Shown: in pieces, positions 1 through 6,052 of the stretch
Layout of the letters: the number at the start of each line of letters is the position of its first letter
How positions within the stretch are numbered: position 1 is the first letter of the stretch
Source of the DNA: DATLFP01 sp035540955
Lineage (GTDB): Bacteria > Actinomycetota > Acidimicrobiia > Acidimicrobiales > CADCSY01
Assembly: GCA_035540955.1 (NCBI GenBank)
Contig: DATLFP010000256.1
Coordinates: 1 to 6,136, forward strand
Direction of reading: 5' to 3'
DNA: 6,136 nucleotides
The notes under the pieces: generated by a model
The model's database searches: none
Told to the model about the DNA's origin: nothing
What the model saw: the letters and a program-made list of their open reading frames with translations, nothing else
Translations under genes and position numbers: made by a program

Positions 1-2
1 CC

Positions 3-227
3 GCCCGGCGCGCTGCCGTCGTGGTGGAGGACCGGTGGGCGGACGTCTTCCGCCTCACCTACGTCGCCCCTTCGATGGTCGCCGAGATGCTCGCCGCCGC
101 GCAGGTGCGGTACCCCAACGTTCCGATCGTCTTCTGCGAGAACCGCCAGCTCGCCCAGGAGTGGGCGTATCGATTCCTGGGCGCCGCCGCAGCGTTCGTC
201 GACGAGGAGTCCGTCGATCTGGGATGA
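3..227 (+). CDS. ERCC4-domain nuclease-like protein, C-terminal fragment (5' end outside window)
   Basis: This is the last 74 codons of a gene that begins before the window; the frame is open from base 3 to the TGA at 225-227. The visible peptide runs through AAVVVEDRWADVF, then VAEMLAAAQVRYPNVPIVFCENRQLAQEWAYRFLGAA. This pattern (hydrophobic strand with VVEDR, a helix, Q-V-R-x-P-x-V-P-I-V-F, a basic residue, then EW-x-YRFL) is what I recognise from the C-terminal half of actinobacterial ERCC4-domain proteins. That nuclease fold is shared with XPF/Mus81 structure-specific endonucleases. The catalytic E-R-K motif would lie upstream of the window and cannot be checked. The gene converges on the hydrolase at 288-1046, with 60 nt between the two stop codons and no clear terminator hairpin there. 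The family assignment is from memory of the motif and is moderately strong; the activity is inferred. Confidence 0.7.
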   Translation, partial: ARRAAVVVEDRWADVFRLTYVAPSMVAEMLAAAQVRYPNVPIVFCENRQLAQEWAYRFLGAAAAFVDEESVDLG

Positions 228-287
228 GCGGCTTCCGACAACCGTGCGGTAGACGAACGTGTGCCGGTTCACGCTGGACCTCCGCGC

Positions 288-1046
288 TCAGGTGAGGAAC
301 CGGTGGAGCAGACCGGCGAGGAGATCGGGGTGCTCCATCGGGAACCCGTGGTCGGATCCGGGCACGATCGCCAGCTGAGCGTCGGGGATCGTGCGCTGGG
401 CGGCTGCCAGCTGCTCGACGGTGACCATGTCGTGATCGGCGGCGACCAGCAGGGTCGGCATGGAGAGCGACGCCAGCTCGCTGAGCTCGAGGTTCGGCTC
501 GGTCTTCCACAGGTGAGCCAGCTTCTCGAACACGAGGTCGAAGTGGTCGGGACCGTCGGGCGAGACGGCGTCGTGGAGCTGGCGGAGCATGGGCGGGAGC
601 ACGTCGGGGCTGAGGTGCTCGGCCATGGCCTCGACCTCTGCCGGAACGCCCTCTCGGTTGATCGCGTTACCGACGTACACGAGCCGCTCGACGAGGTCGG
701 GCCGCCAGAGAGCAACGAGCAGGGCGACGACGGCGCCGTCGCTCCAGCCCACCAGGGCGACCGGTCCGTCGGCGATGGCCTCGAGGAACGCGATGGTGTC
801 GGTCGCCATGTTCTCGTAGGTGATCGGGCCTGGATCGGCGGTGCGGCCGTGGCCGCGGCGTTCGGGCGTGAAGACCCGGAACGAACCGGACAGCTGTGGC
901 ACGAGACCGGCCCATGTCTCGACGGGGCACATACCCCCGTGGAGGAGCACCAGCGGGGAACCCGCTCCGATCGCCTCGTAGTAGGTGCGCACGCCATCGA
1001 GGTCGAGGTATCCCTGGACGGCTTCGGTGGTGGTGGCAGAGGTCAT
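288..1046 (-). CDS. alpha/beta-hydrolase fold enzyme (serine hydrolase)
   Basis: This is a 252-residue single-domain alpha/beta hydrolase, the usual length for the family, starting at ATG (1046-1044) and ending at TGA (290-288). The oxyanion-hole motif is LLHGG (residues 34-38) and PERRGHGRT follows at 61-69. The nucleophile elbow is G-W-S-D-G with Ser102. The likely acid is Asp206 in AADHDMV, and the catalytic histidine is His233 in GSDHGF. A complete Ser-Asp-His triad is therefore visible and the enzyme should be active. A Ser nucleophile argues against a haloalkane dehalogenase; an esterase, lactonase or C-C hydrolase is possible, but the substrate cannot be read from sequence. There is no signal peptide, so it is probably cytoplasmic. 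The gene starts 48 nt downstream of the HD/LuxR regulator on the same strand, so the two are likely co-transcribed or the hydrolase is a target of that regulator. The Shine-Dalgarno sequence is weak (GGTCGAG a few bases upstream). Confidence 0.93.
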   Translation of the reverse strand: MTSATTTEAVQGYLDLDGVRTYYEAIGAGSPLVLLHGGMCPVETWAGLVPQLSGSFRVFTPERRGHGRTADPGPITYENMATDTIAFLEAIADGPVALVGWSDGAVVALLVALWRPDLVERLVYVGNAINREGVPAEVEAMAEHLSPDVLPPMLRQLHDAVSPDGPDHFDLVFEKLAHLWKTEPNLELSELASLSMPTLLVAADHDMVTVEQLAAAQRTIPDAQLAIVPGSDHGFPMEHPDLLAGLLHRFLT

Positions 1047-1094
1047 GGGCTCGACCGTCGCACGGGCCGCCGATGTGGAGATGAGGAGGTTGCC

Positions 1095-2633
1095 CTACGT
1101 TTCGGTCTCCCAGTCGGGCACGAGGCCGTGGCGCATGGCGAACATCGCCGCCTCGGCCCGGCTCGACACGCCGATCTTCTGGTAGATGCGCTCAATGTGG
1201 TTGCCGGCGGTCTTCGGTGAGATGCCGAGCGACGCCCCGATCGCCTTGGCGGTGCCACCCCGCGCCACGTGGGCGAGCACCTCGACCTCGCGCACCGTGA
1301 GTCCGGCCGGCGCGGCGGGCTTCTTGCGGGTTCGGTGGCCGGCGGCGGCTAGGACGGCGTCGACGGCGGGGCCGTCGAGCCTGCCCGCCCGCGCCGCGTC
1401 GCGCAGCTCGATGGCGGCGGCCGTCCGGGCGAGGGCGCGGCGGTGGGGCCGGTCCTCGATCATGGCGTGGTAGCAGTCGGCGGCGGCGAGGAGCTTCGAC
1501 AGCACGGGAGCCGTCTGTCCGGTCGCCCTCGGGTAGCCGGTGCCGTCGCTTCGCTCGTGGGCCGCGGAAGCCACCGAAGCCAGCAGCGCGAGCCTCCCGC
1601 AGCGGTGCAGCACCCGGTCGGTGTAGTAGGCGTGGAGGCGCACCCGTTCGAACTCCGCGGCGGTCAACGGTCCAGGCTTGTCCCACAGGGTGTTGGGCAC
1701 GCCGGTGCGGCCGATGTCGTGGAGCAGCGCGGCGCGGCGAAGGGTGACGAGGTCGGCGGGCGGGAGGCCGAGCTCGGACCCGGCGGCCACAACCAGCGAA
1801 GCCACCGCCCGCGAGTGTCCCGTGAACCAGGGCGACTTGAGATCGGCGAAGTCGGCGAGCAGCTCGAGGAGGTCGTCGAGCTCGTCCTGGGTGAGCACCC
1901 GCCCGCCCCGAGAGCCGCCGCCGACGACCAGCTCCCACGACGACTCGGCGTCGACCCCGTCGAGCATCTCCTCGGCGACCTTGCACCACTCCTCGACGAG
2001 GTTCGCGTCGAGGTAGGGCACGTTCTTGCGGGCGAACTCGATCGTCGCCTTGGCACCGTGCTCCCGATCGCACACCTCGACGATGTTGGTGAGGTTGGCT
2101 ATGCGGATCGGCTGGAGGACCTCGTCGCCCTTCAGTCCCAGCGGGATCCCCTTGCCGTTCGTCTGCTCGAAGGTCTGCAGGAGTGATGCCACGACCGGCT
2201 CACCGAGGCCGATCTGCTCGGCCATGCGCGCGCTGACGGCGCAGTGGGCGAGGAACGCCTGCTGGAACCGCGACATCCCGCCGGCGACCAAGGTCGCCTT
2301 GGCTCGCCAACGGCCGATGCCCCTCTTGCCCCCGCCGGCCCGGTCGAAGATGTAGCGGAGCTGCGCGAACGTGCTGGCGCCGACGTCGACGACGTCGGCG
2401 CGGAACTCGATGTCATCACCGAAGAGGTCCGACAGCTCGAAGCTGGTGCCGATGCAGCCAGACCCGACGAACAGCGCCACCCAGTAGGTCGCCTCCACGT
2501 CCTCGTCAGAAGCGCCGAGACGTTCAGCGAACCTGGTGGCGATCACGCACGACCGAAACACGTGCTCCAACGGCTGGCCGAGACCGAGATCGGTGGCCAT
2601 GGCGATGGACCCGACGACCTCGGCCAACCGCAC
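1095..2633 (-). CDS. HD/HD-GYP-domain phosphohydrolase-like regulator with C-terminal LuxR HTH
   Basis: This is a 512-aa protein starting at GTG (2633-2631) and ending at TAG (1097-1095). I chose this start because relatives begin close to the RLAEVVGSIAMATDLG stretch and because GGCGAG lies 7 nt upstream. An in-frame GTG at 2672 would add 13 residues but has no ribosome site. Residues ~1-220 look like a degenerate first HD-GYP-type repeat, with FEQTNGKGIP at 155-164 where the usual Asp is Asn159. Residues ~255-420 are a better-preserved HD-GYP-like domain: GHS (His273), LLHDIGR (His305-Asp306), LHAYY (His334), AHERSDGTGYP (358-368) and AADCYHAM (Asp386). The first His of the canonical HHE motif is Ala358, so one expected metal ligand is missing. 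Residues ~444-503 form a LuxR/NarL helix-turn-helix (GLTVREVEVL...AIGASLGISPKTAGNHIERIYQKIGV). Hydrolysis of a cyclic nucleotide is the family role for HD-GYP; here the domain may only sense a ligand that controls DNA binding. Confidence 0.9.
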   Translation of the reverse strand: MRLAEVVGSIAMATDLGLGQPLEHVFRSCVIATRFAERLGASDEDVEATYWVALFVGSGCIGTSFELSDLFGDDIEFRADVVDVGASTFAQLRYIFDRAGGGKRGIGRWRAKATLVAGGMSRFQQAFLAHCAVSARMAEQIGLGEPVVASLLQTFEQTNGKGIPLGLKGDEVLQPIRIANLTNIVEVCDREHGAKATIEFARKNVPYLDANLVEEWCKVAEEMLDGVDAESSWELVVGGGSRGGRVLTQDELDDLLELLADFADLKSPWFTGHSRAVASLVVAAGSELGLPPADLVTLRRAALLHDIGRTGVPNTLWDKPGPLTAAEFERVRLHAYYTDRVLHRCGRLALLASVASAAHERSDGTGYPRATGQTAPVLSKLLAAADCYHAMIEDRPHRRALARTAAAIELRDAARAGRLDGPAVDAVLAAAGHRTRKKPAAPAGLTVREVEVLAHVARGGTAKAIGASLGISPKTAGNHIERIYQKIGVSSRAEAAMFAMRHGLVPDWETET

Positions 2634-2769
2634 GCCCGAGCTCGCCGCGCCGTCCCGATGATCGCCTCGCACGGACGCGGAGGCTACGAGTTGCCACCGC
2701 GCCGAGATCGCCTCGGCCTCGACGACACGCCAGATCCGGCCGTGGCGTGCCGAAGATGCGCCCGCTCGG
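2634..2769 (-). promoter_or_regulatory. 136-nt intergenic region upstream of the HD/LuxR regulator
   Basis: This non-coding stretch separates two same-strand genes. Besides the inverted repeat at 2726-2749 it contains a minus-strand TAGCCT (2686-2681), which fits the loose actinobacterial -10 pattern TANNNT. No convincing -35 lies 17-18 nt upstream. If that -10 is used, transcription would start near 2674. This would leave about 40 nt of leader before the GTG at 2633, consistent with that start rather than the one at 2672. A promoter of its own for the regulator is plausible but weakly supported. Confidence 0.25.
2726..2749. repeat. short perfect inverted repeat between the cyclase-like gene and the HD/LuxR gene
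   Basis: CACGCCA (2726-2732) is matched exactly by TGGCGTG (2743-2749) across a 10-nt spacer. It sits 20 nt past the stop of the membrane cyclase-like gene and about 93 nt upstream of the chosen start of the LuxR-type regulator. It could be an operator for that regulator, since LuxR/NarL proteins bind short dyads. It could also be a terminator stem for the upstream gene, although no T-tract follows on the minus strand. Chance is also possible in DNA this GC-rich. Confidence 0.35.
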
Positions 2770-5700
2770 TCAATCGACCGGTGTCCCGCAGTCGCTGAAC
2801 CACGTCACACCGTCGCTCGTCTGGCGGAGATGGAGGTCGAAGGGCACCCGATCGGCGCCCTGCACCGTCGCTTCGATCTGCACCGCCCACGCGTCGAAGA
2901 GCTCGACGGTCACGCCGTCGGTCGGGTAGTCGTACGGGCCGCGCTGGCCCCCCAGGAGCTCGATCTCGGCGATCGAGCCGACCACGCCGCCGAGGTACGA
3001 CTCGCACTGATCGCGGCCGTAGCGGCCGATCGTCAGGGGGTCGAGGGTGTCGAGCAGGAAGTCGACGTCGCCGGCCCGGTGGGCGCGGTCCATCTGGCCG
3101 AGGAACTCACGCACGATGGCGAGCTCGTCCTCGGGCGGCGGGATCGGATCGTCCTCCTCGATCGCGGGCGGTCCTGCCGGGCCACCGTCGGGGTCGAACC
3201 CGGCGTCGCTGACGAGCGCGCGGATGGCGGCGTCGTCCAGCTCGGTCGCCGGCGTGCACCCGTTGGTCCCCTCGTCGGGACCGACCACGACGTCGGCCAG
3301 CTGAGTGGTCACCGCGAGCTCGGTGTCGCCGACGATGGCCCGCACGGTCAGGATGCCGTACGTGTCGTACGCGCTCACGGGGAACGGGAGCACGAACACG
3401 CCCCGCTCGTCGACCGGCGCGCGGGCCGGTGCGTCGGCGCCGGCTCGGGTGGCCTCGATGGTCAGGCCATCGGGAAGCGGGCCGTCGACGCCGACGGCGA
3501 TGCCGGTGTCCAGGGCGTGCGAGGGCGAGTCGGGATAGCCGATCAGGGGGTTGTGGACCGTCGCCGAGCACTCGCCGACGAAGGCGACCATGGTGGCGTC
3601 CGGCACGAACACCTCGACCTCGTCGGCCGGCTCGTCGACCAGCACCGGGTCCTCGCCCAGCGAGATGCGCACCGGCTCCTCGGCGTCCTCGCCGCCGAGC
3701 ACACCGAAGATGAGGCCGACGGCGACGGCGGTCGCGGCGGCGCCGACGACCACGGGCTTCTTCCACCATGACGTGGGCGCGTCCCCGACCAGCACGTCGA
3801 TGCACGACTCGCACGGGATCGCCTCCCGGGTGACGTCACCGAACAGCGTGGCCAGCTCGGTCGAGTCGATGCCGTAGTCGATCGACTGCTGTACCAGCTC
3901 GTTGCCCGCGAACCACACCAGCTCGCTCGGCACCACGAGCCGGGACCCGGCCACCAGCTCGCCGGCGGAGGTGGGCGCGCCGCCGAGGTGTGGTGCCGGC
4001 GTCTGGCCCGAGTACACCGCCACCGGAGGACCCTCGGGCCCGAACGCGATGAGGATCTCACCCCCCGGCTTGTGGGACTCGATGATCTTCTCGTAGATGC
4101 CCCGCGCCGTCGCGAACTCGGCGTCACCCTCGGCACCGGCCTTGAACGACGACCGCTGCGGGTCCCACCACCGGTGGGCGCCGTGCTGGGCCTCGAACGC
4201 GTTGGCCTGCAGCTCGGCGACGATCGTGGCGTAGCGCCCGGGGGTCAACGGCGCACCGTTGCGGTCGGTGATGTCCCACAGGTCGTAGTCGCCGGTGATG
4301 TAGCGCCCCCCCTCCTTCACCGCGCCGCCCGGCTCGATCTCGATCTCGCCCTTGGCCGCCGCCTCGCGCATCTTCTTGCCGGTGGGACCGACCCACTCGG
4401 CCTGCCGTTGCCCGAAGCGCTTGGCGGCGAGCTCCCACAAGCCCTCGGGCACGGCCGAGCCCGGCGGCCGCTCGGGGATCGGGATGCGCTCCCCGGCGGC
4501 CGCCGCGTCGCGCATCGCCTGTACCGACCGGTTGATGGCCGCGTCGGGCACGCCGGCGTTGCGCAGCTCGGTGACGAACAGGTCGGGCTTGGGCTCGAAC
4601 AGCGAGACCCGGCCGTGCACGACATCGGGGTCGGCGCCGAGGAGCTGGTCGACCGGTGACGATGTCTTCGCCTTCCACGCCTCGGCCTTGGGGATCGCGC
4701 CGTCGGCCTTGAGCTGCGGGGCGGTCTCGACGGTGGGGCGGGCCTGGATGATCACGTCGTGGTTGCGGGCGGTGTTGAGCGCGGCCCGCACGCCGTCGGG
4801 TGAGTAGCCCAGGTCGAGGGGGTCGACGTGGACCCCCGTCGGTGCCGTCTTCGGATCGTCGCCGTCGAACCGGGGTCGGTTCCCCGGACCCCACTTGCCG
4901 GGTGGCGTGTCCGACCGGATGGCGTGGTCGAGCTGGTAGCGCATGTTCGCCCCCAGCAGCGCGCCCATGCTGATGAGGTCGAGGGCGGCGGTGGCCCGGT
5001 CGATCCACTTGGCGGGCTTGCCCAGCTCGGTCGTGCCGAACAGGGTCATCACTTGGGCGGCGCCCGTGGCGCGGGTGATGCCCTGATAGCTGCTCTTCGC
5101 CAGCTCGGTGAGCGAGTCGAGGATGGCGCCGTCCCACATCGCCGCGCTCGCGTTGCGCAACGTCTCCTCCAGTCCGCTCTCGTCGATGGTCCCCGCGTCG
5201 GCACCGGCGGCGCCCGCCAGGAAGTAGCGGGCAGCCGCGTTCTGCTGGGGGGTCGCGTAGGCGGGGTTGGCGAGATGGGCACGGGCGCGCTCGGCGACGC
5301 ACAGGTCCCGCTTGGCCCACGCCAGTCGCTGCTCGAGTCGCGCCCGCAGCTCGGCGACCTTCCCGGCGTCGACGCCGGGCTCGCCGGCGACCTGGTCGAG
5401 GTGGGCGAGGGCGGCGGTGAGCATGGCCGCCGCGGTGCGGGCGCTCGCGGCGCGGACGTTGGCGGCGTCGACGAGGTCGGCGTGGGCCTTGGTGACGCCC
5501 GAGGTGAAGACCTGCACGGCAGCCACCGAGCCGTCGGGGCCGGTGACGGTGACGACCTGGCCGTCGTCGGTGCCCAGGCCGGAGAAGTCGCCCCGCGACC
5601 ACGAGAGGCCGAGCGGCTCGATCGACCACTCGGCCGCGCCCTTCCCGCCGCTGGCGATGGTGAGCGGACGGGAGACGTGCGTCGTGCCGGCGGCGGTCCG

Positions 5701-5919
5701 GTTGCCGTCCCACCCGATGGTCAGGTCGTCGCTGCGCCACCCGCCCTCCTTGGCGAGGTTCACCTCGAGCCGTCCGGGCGGCGACGCCGCGTCGACCGCC
5801 GTCGGCGAGGTCACCTCGATCCGGATCTGCTGGTCCTTGATCACGCGGGTCACGGGGTTACCCCGGGCGTCGAGGATGCGGACGGTCGTGGCCGGCGAGG
5901 TCGTGGTGGGGTCGGGCAT
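2770..5919 (-). CDS. membrane-anchored protein with EF/CyaA/ExoY-like nucleotidyl cyclase domain
   Basis: This is a 1049-aa protein from ATG (5919-5917) to TGA (2772-2770). Residues ~10-141 look like a beta-sandwich (VRILDARGNPVTRVIKDQQIRIEV). Residues ~145-335 are helical and partly coiled-coil. Residues ~388-640 resemble class II nucleotidyl cyclase toxins (anthrax toxA family): R394, then ADG, K411 and K418 in WKAKTSS, GDYDLW with D544 and D546, QHG with H579, then EILIAFGPEG. These enzymes turn ATP or GTP into cyclic NMP with a D-x-D metal site. A CESC pair (703-706) and WWKK (718-721) precede one transmembrane helix (722-742), and acidic EDAEE follows, so the N-terminus should be inside and residues 743-1049 outside. 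The outer part has a beta-rich segment (C784, C888), an acidic Pro-rich linker (~903-932) and an NTF2-like end (~930-1049; C972, C1044). There is no signal peptide. The frame extends to an ATG at 6072, but those 51 codons are low-complexity and cross a palindrome, so I prefer 5919 although it lacks a Shine-Dalgarno sequence. Activity is unproven. Confidence 0.82.
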   Translation of the reverse strand: MPDPTTTSPATTVRILDARGNPVTRVIKDQQIRIEVTSPTAVDAASPPGRLEVNLAKEGGWRSDDLTIGWDGNRTAAGTTHVSRPLTIASGGKGAAEWSIEPLGLSWSRGDFSGLGTDDGQVVTVTGPDGSVAAVQVFTSGVTKAHADLVDAANVRAASARTAAAMLTAALAHLDQVAGEPGVDAGKVAELRARLEQRLAWAKRDLCVAERARAHLANPAYATPQQNAAARYFLAGAAGADAGTIDESGLEETLRNASAAMWDGAILDSLTELAKSSYQGITRATGAAQVMTLFGTTELGKPAKWIDRATAALDLISMGALLGANMRYQLDHAIRSDTPPGKWGPGNRPRFDGDDPKTAPTGVHVDPLDLGYSPDGVRAALNTARNHDVIIQARPTVETAPQLKADGAIPKAEAWKAKTSSPVDQLLGADPDVVHGRVSLFEPKPDLFVTELRNAGVPDAAINRSVQAMRDAAAAGERIPIPERPPGSAVPEGLWELAAKRFGQRQAEWVGPTGKKMREAAAKGEIEIEPGGAVKEGGRYITGDYDLWDITDRNGAPLTPGRYATIVAELQANAFEAQHGAHRWWDPQRSSFKAGAEGDAEFATARGIYEKIIESHKPGGEILIAFGPEGPPVAVYSGQTPAPHLGGAPTSAGELVAGSRLVVPSELVWFAGNELVQQSIDYGIDSTELATLFGDVTREAIPCESCIDVLVGDAPTSWWKKPVVVGAAATAVAVGLIFGVLGGEDAEEPVRISLGEDPVLVDEPADEVEVFVPDATMVAFVGECSATVHNPLIGYPDSPSHALDTGIAVGVDGPLPDGLTIEATRAGADAPARAPVDERGVFVLPFPVSAYDTYGILTVRAIVGDTELAVTTQLADVVVGPDEGTNGCTPATELDDAAIRALVSDAGFDPDGGPAGPPAIEEDDPIPPPEDELAIVREFLGQMDRAHRAGDVDFLLDTLDPLTIGRYGRDQCESYLGGVVGSIAEIELLGGQRGPYDYPTDGVTVELFDAWAVQIEATVQGADRVPFDLHLRQTSDGVTWFSDCGTPVD

Positions 5920-5936
5920 GAGCCGAGGAGACACCG

Positions 5937-5987
5937 GCGCCGTCACCGAAACGTGATCGAGGTCGGGACACGTTCGGGTGACGGCGC
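5937..5987. repeat. large imperfect palindrome in divergent intergenic region (candidate operator)
   Basis: The left arm GCGCCGTCACCGAAACGTG (5937-5955) and right arm CACGTTCGGGTGACGGCGC (5969-5987) are inverted copies matching at 17 of 19 positions, with a 13-nt spacer. The structure lies 17 nt upstream of the ATG of the cyclase-like gene and 65 nt upstream of the GTG of the divergent LuxR/MalT-like gene. Its size and symmetry suit a dimeric repressor or activator site acting on one or both promoters. It could instead form an RNA hairpin in a leader. A terminator is unlikely between two divergent starts and there is no T-tract. The dyad itself is seen directly; the operator role is inferred. 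Confidence 0.6.
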
Positions 5988-6026
5988 GGTGGTCGGGTGC
6001 ACCGATGGCCGCGTGGGCTCGGGGAC

Positions 6027-6032
6027 TACCGT
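6027..6032 (+). promoter_or_regulatory. possible -10 element (TACCGT) for the rightward gene
   Basis: TACCGT fits the loose TANNNT -10 consensus of the main actinobacterial sigma factor and would place the transcription start near 6039, giving a short leader before the GTG at 6053. No good TTGAC-type -35 is visible at the right distance, so the site would need an activator or is a chance match. It lies 40 nt from the palindrome's right edge. Confidence 0.22.
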
Positions 6033-6052
6033 CTGGCGGTGGCCGGACGCCG

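Noticed and set aside
228..287. Terminator between the convergent ERCC4-like and hydrolase genes
   Set aside because: Only a 4-bp dyad (CGTG/CACG) is visible and there is no T-tract, so no terminator can be supported.
1077..1090. Good Shine-Dalgarno-like GAGGAGG on the plus strand
   Set aside because: It is on the wrong strand for both neighbouring genes and no plausible plus-strand gene follows it.
1443..2186. Plus-strand open frame antisense to the HD/LuxR gene
   Set aside because: Antisense shadow; the minus-strand frame carries clear HD-GYP and LuxR motifs.
2701..2717. GCCGAG-N5-CTCGGC hairpin as a terminator
   Set aside because: Only a 6-bp stem in very GC-rich DNA with no T-tract; likely chance.
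2830..3771. Long plus-strand open frame antisense to the cyclase-like gene
   Set aside because: No family pattern, biased His/Arg/Gly/Val composition typical of an antisense shadow, no ribosome site.
4124..5740. Long open frame on the minus strand in another register (about 538 codons)
   Set aside because: Its product is Arg/Pro/Gly-rich shadow sequence from high GC third positions; the overlapping 1049-aa frame has recognisable domains.
2770..5919. Classical secreted toxin-immunity pair
   Set aside because: No signal peptide, no recognisable delivery domain, a transmembrane helix after the cyclase domain and no small immunity-like gene beside it; kept only as an alternative.
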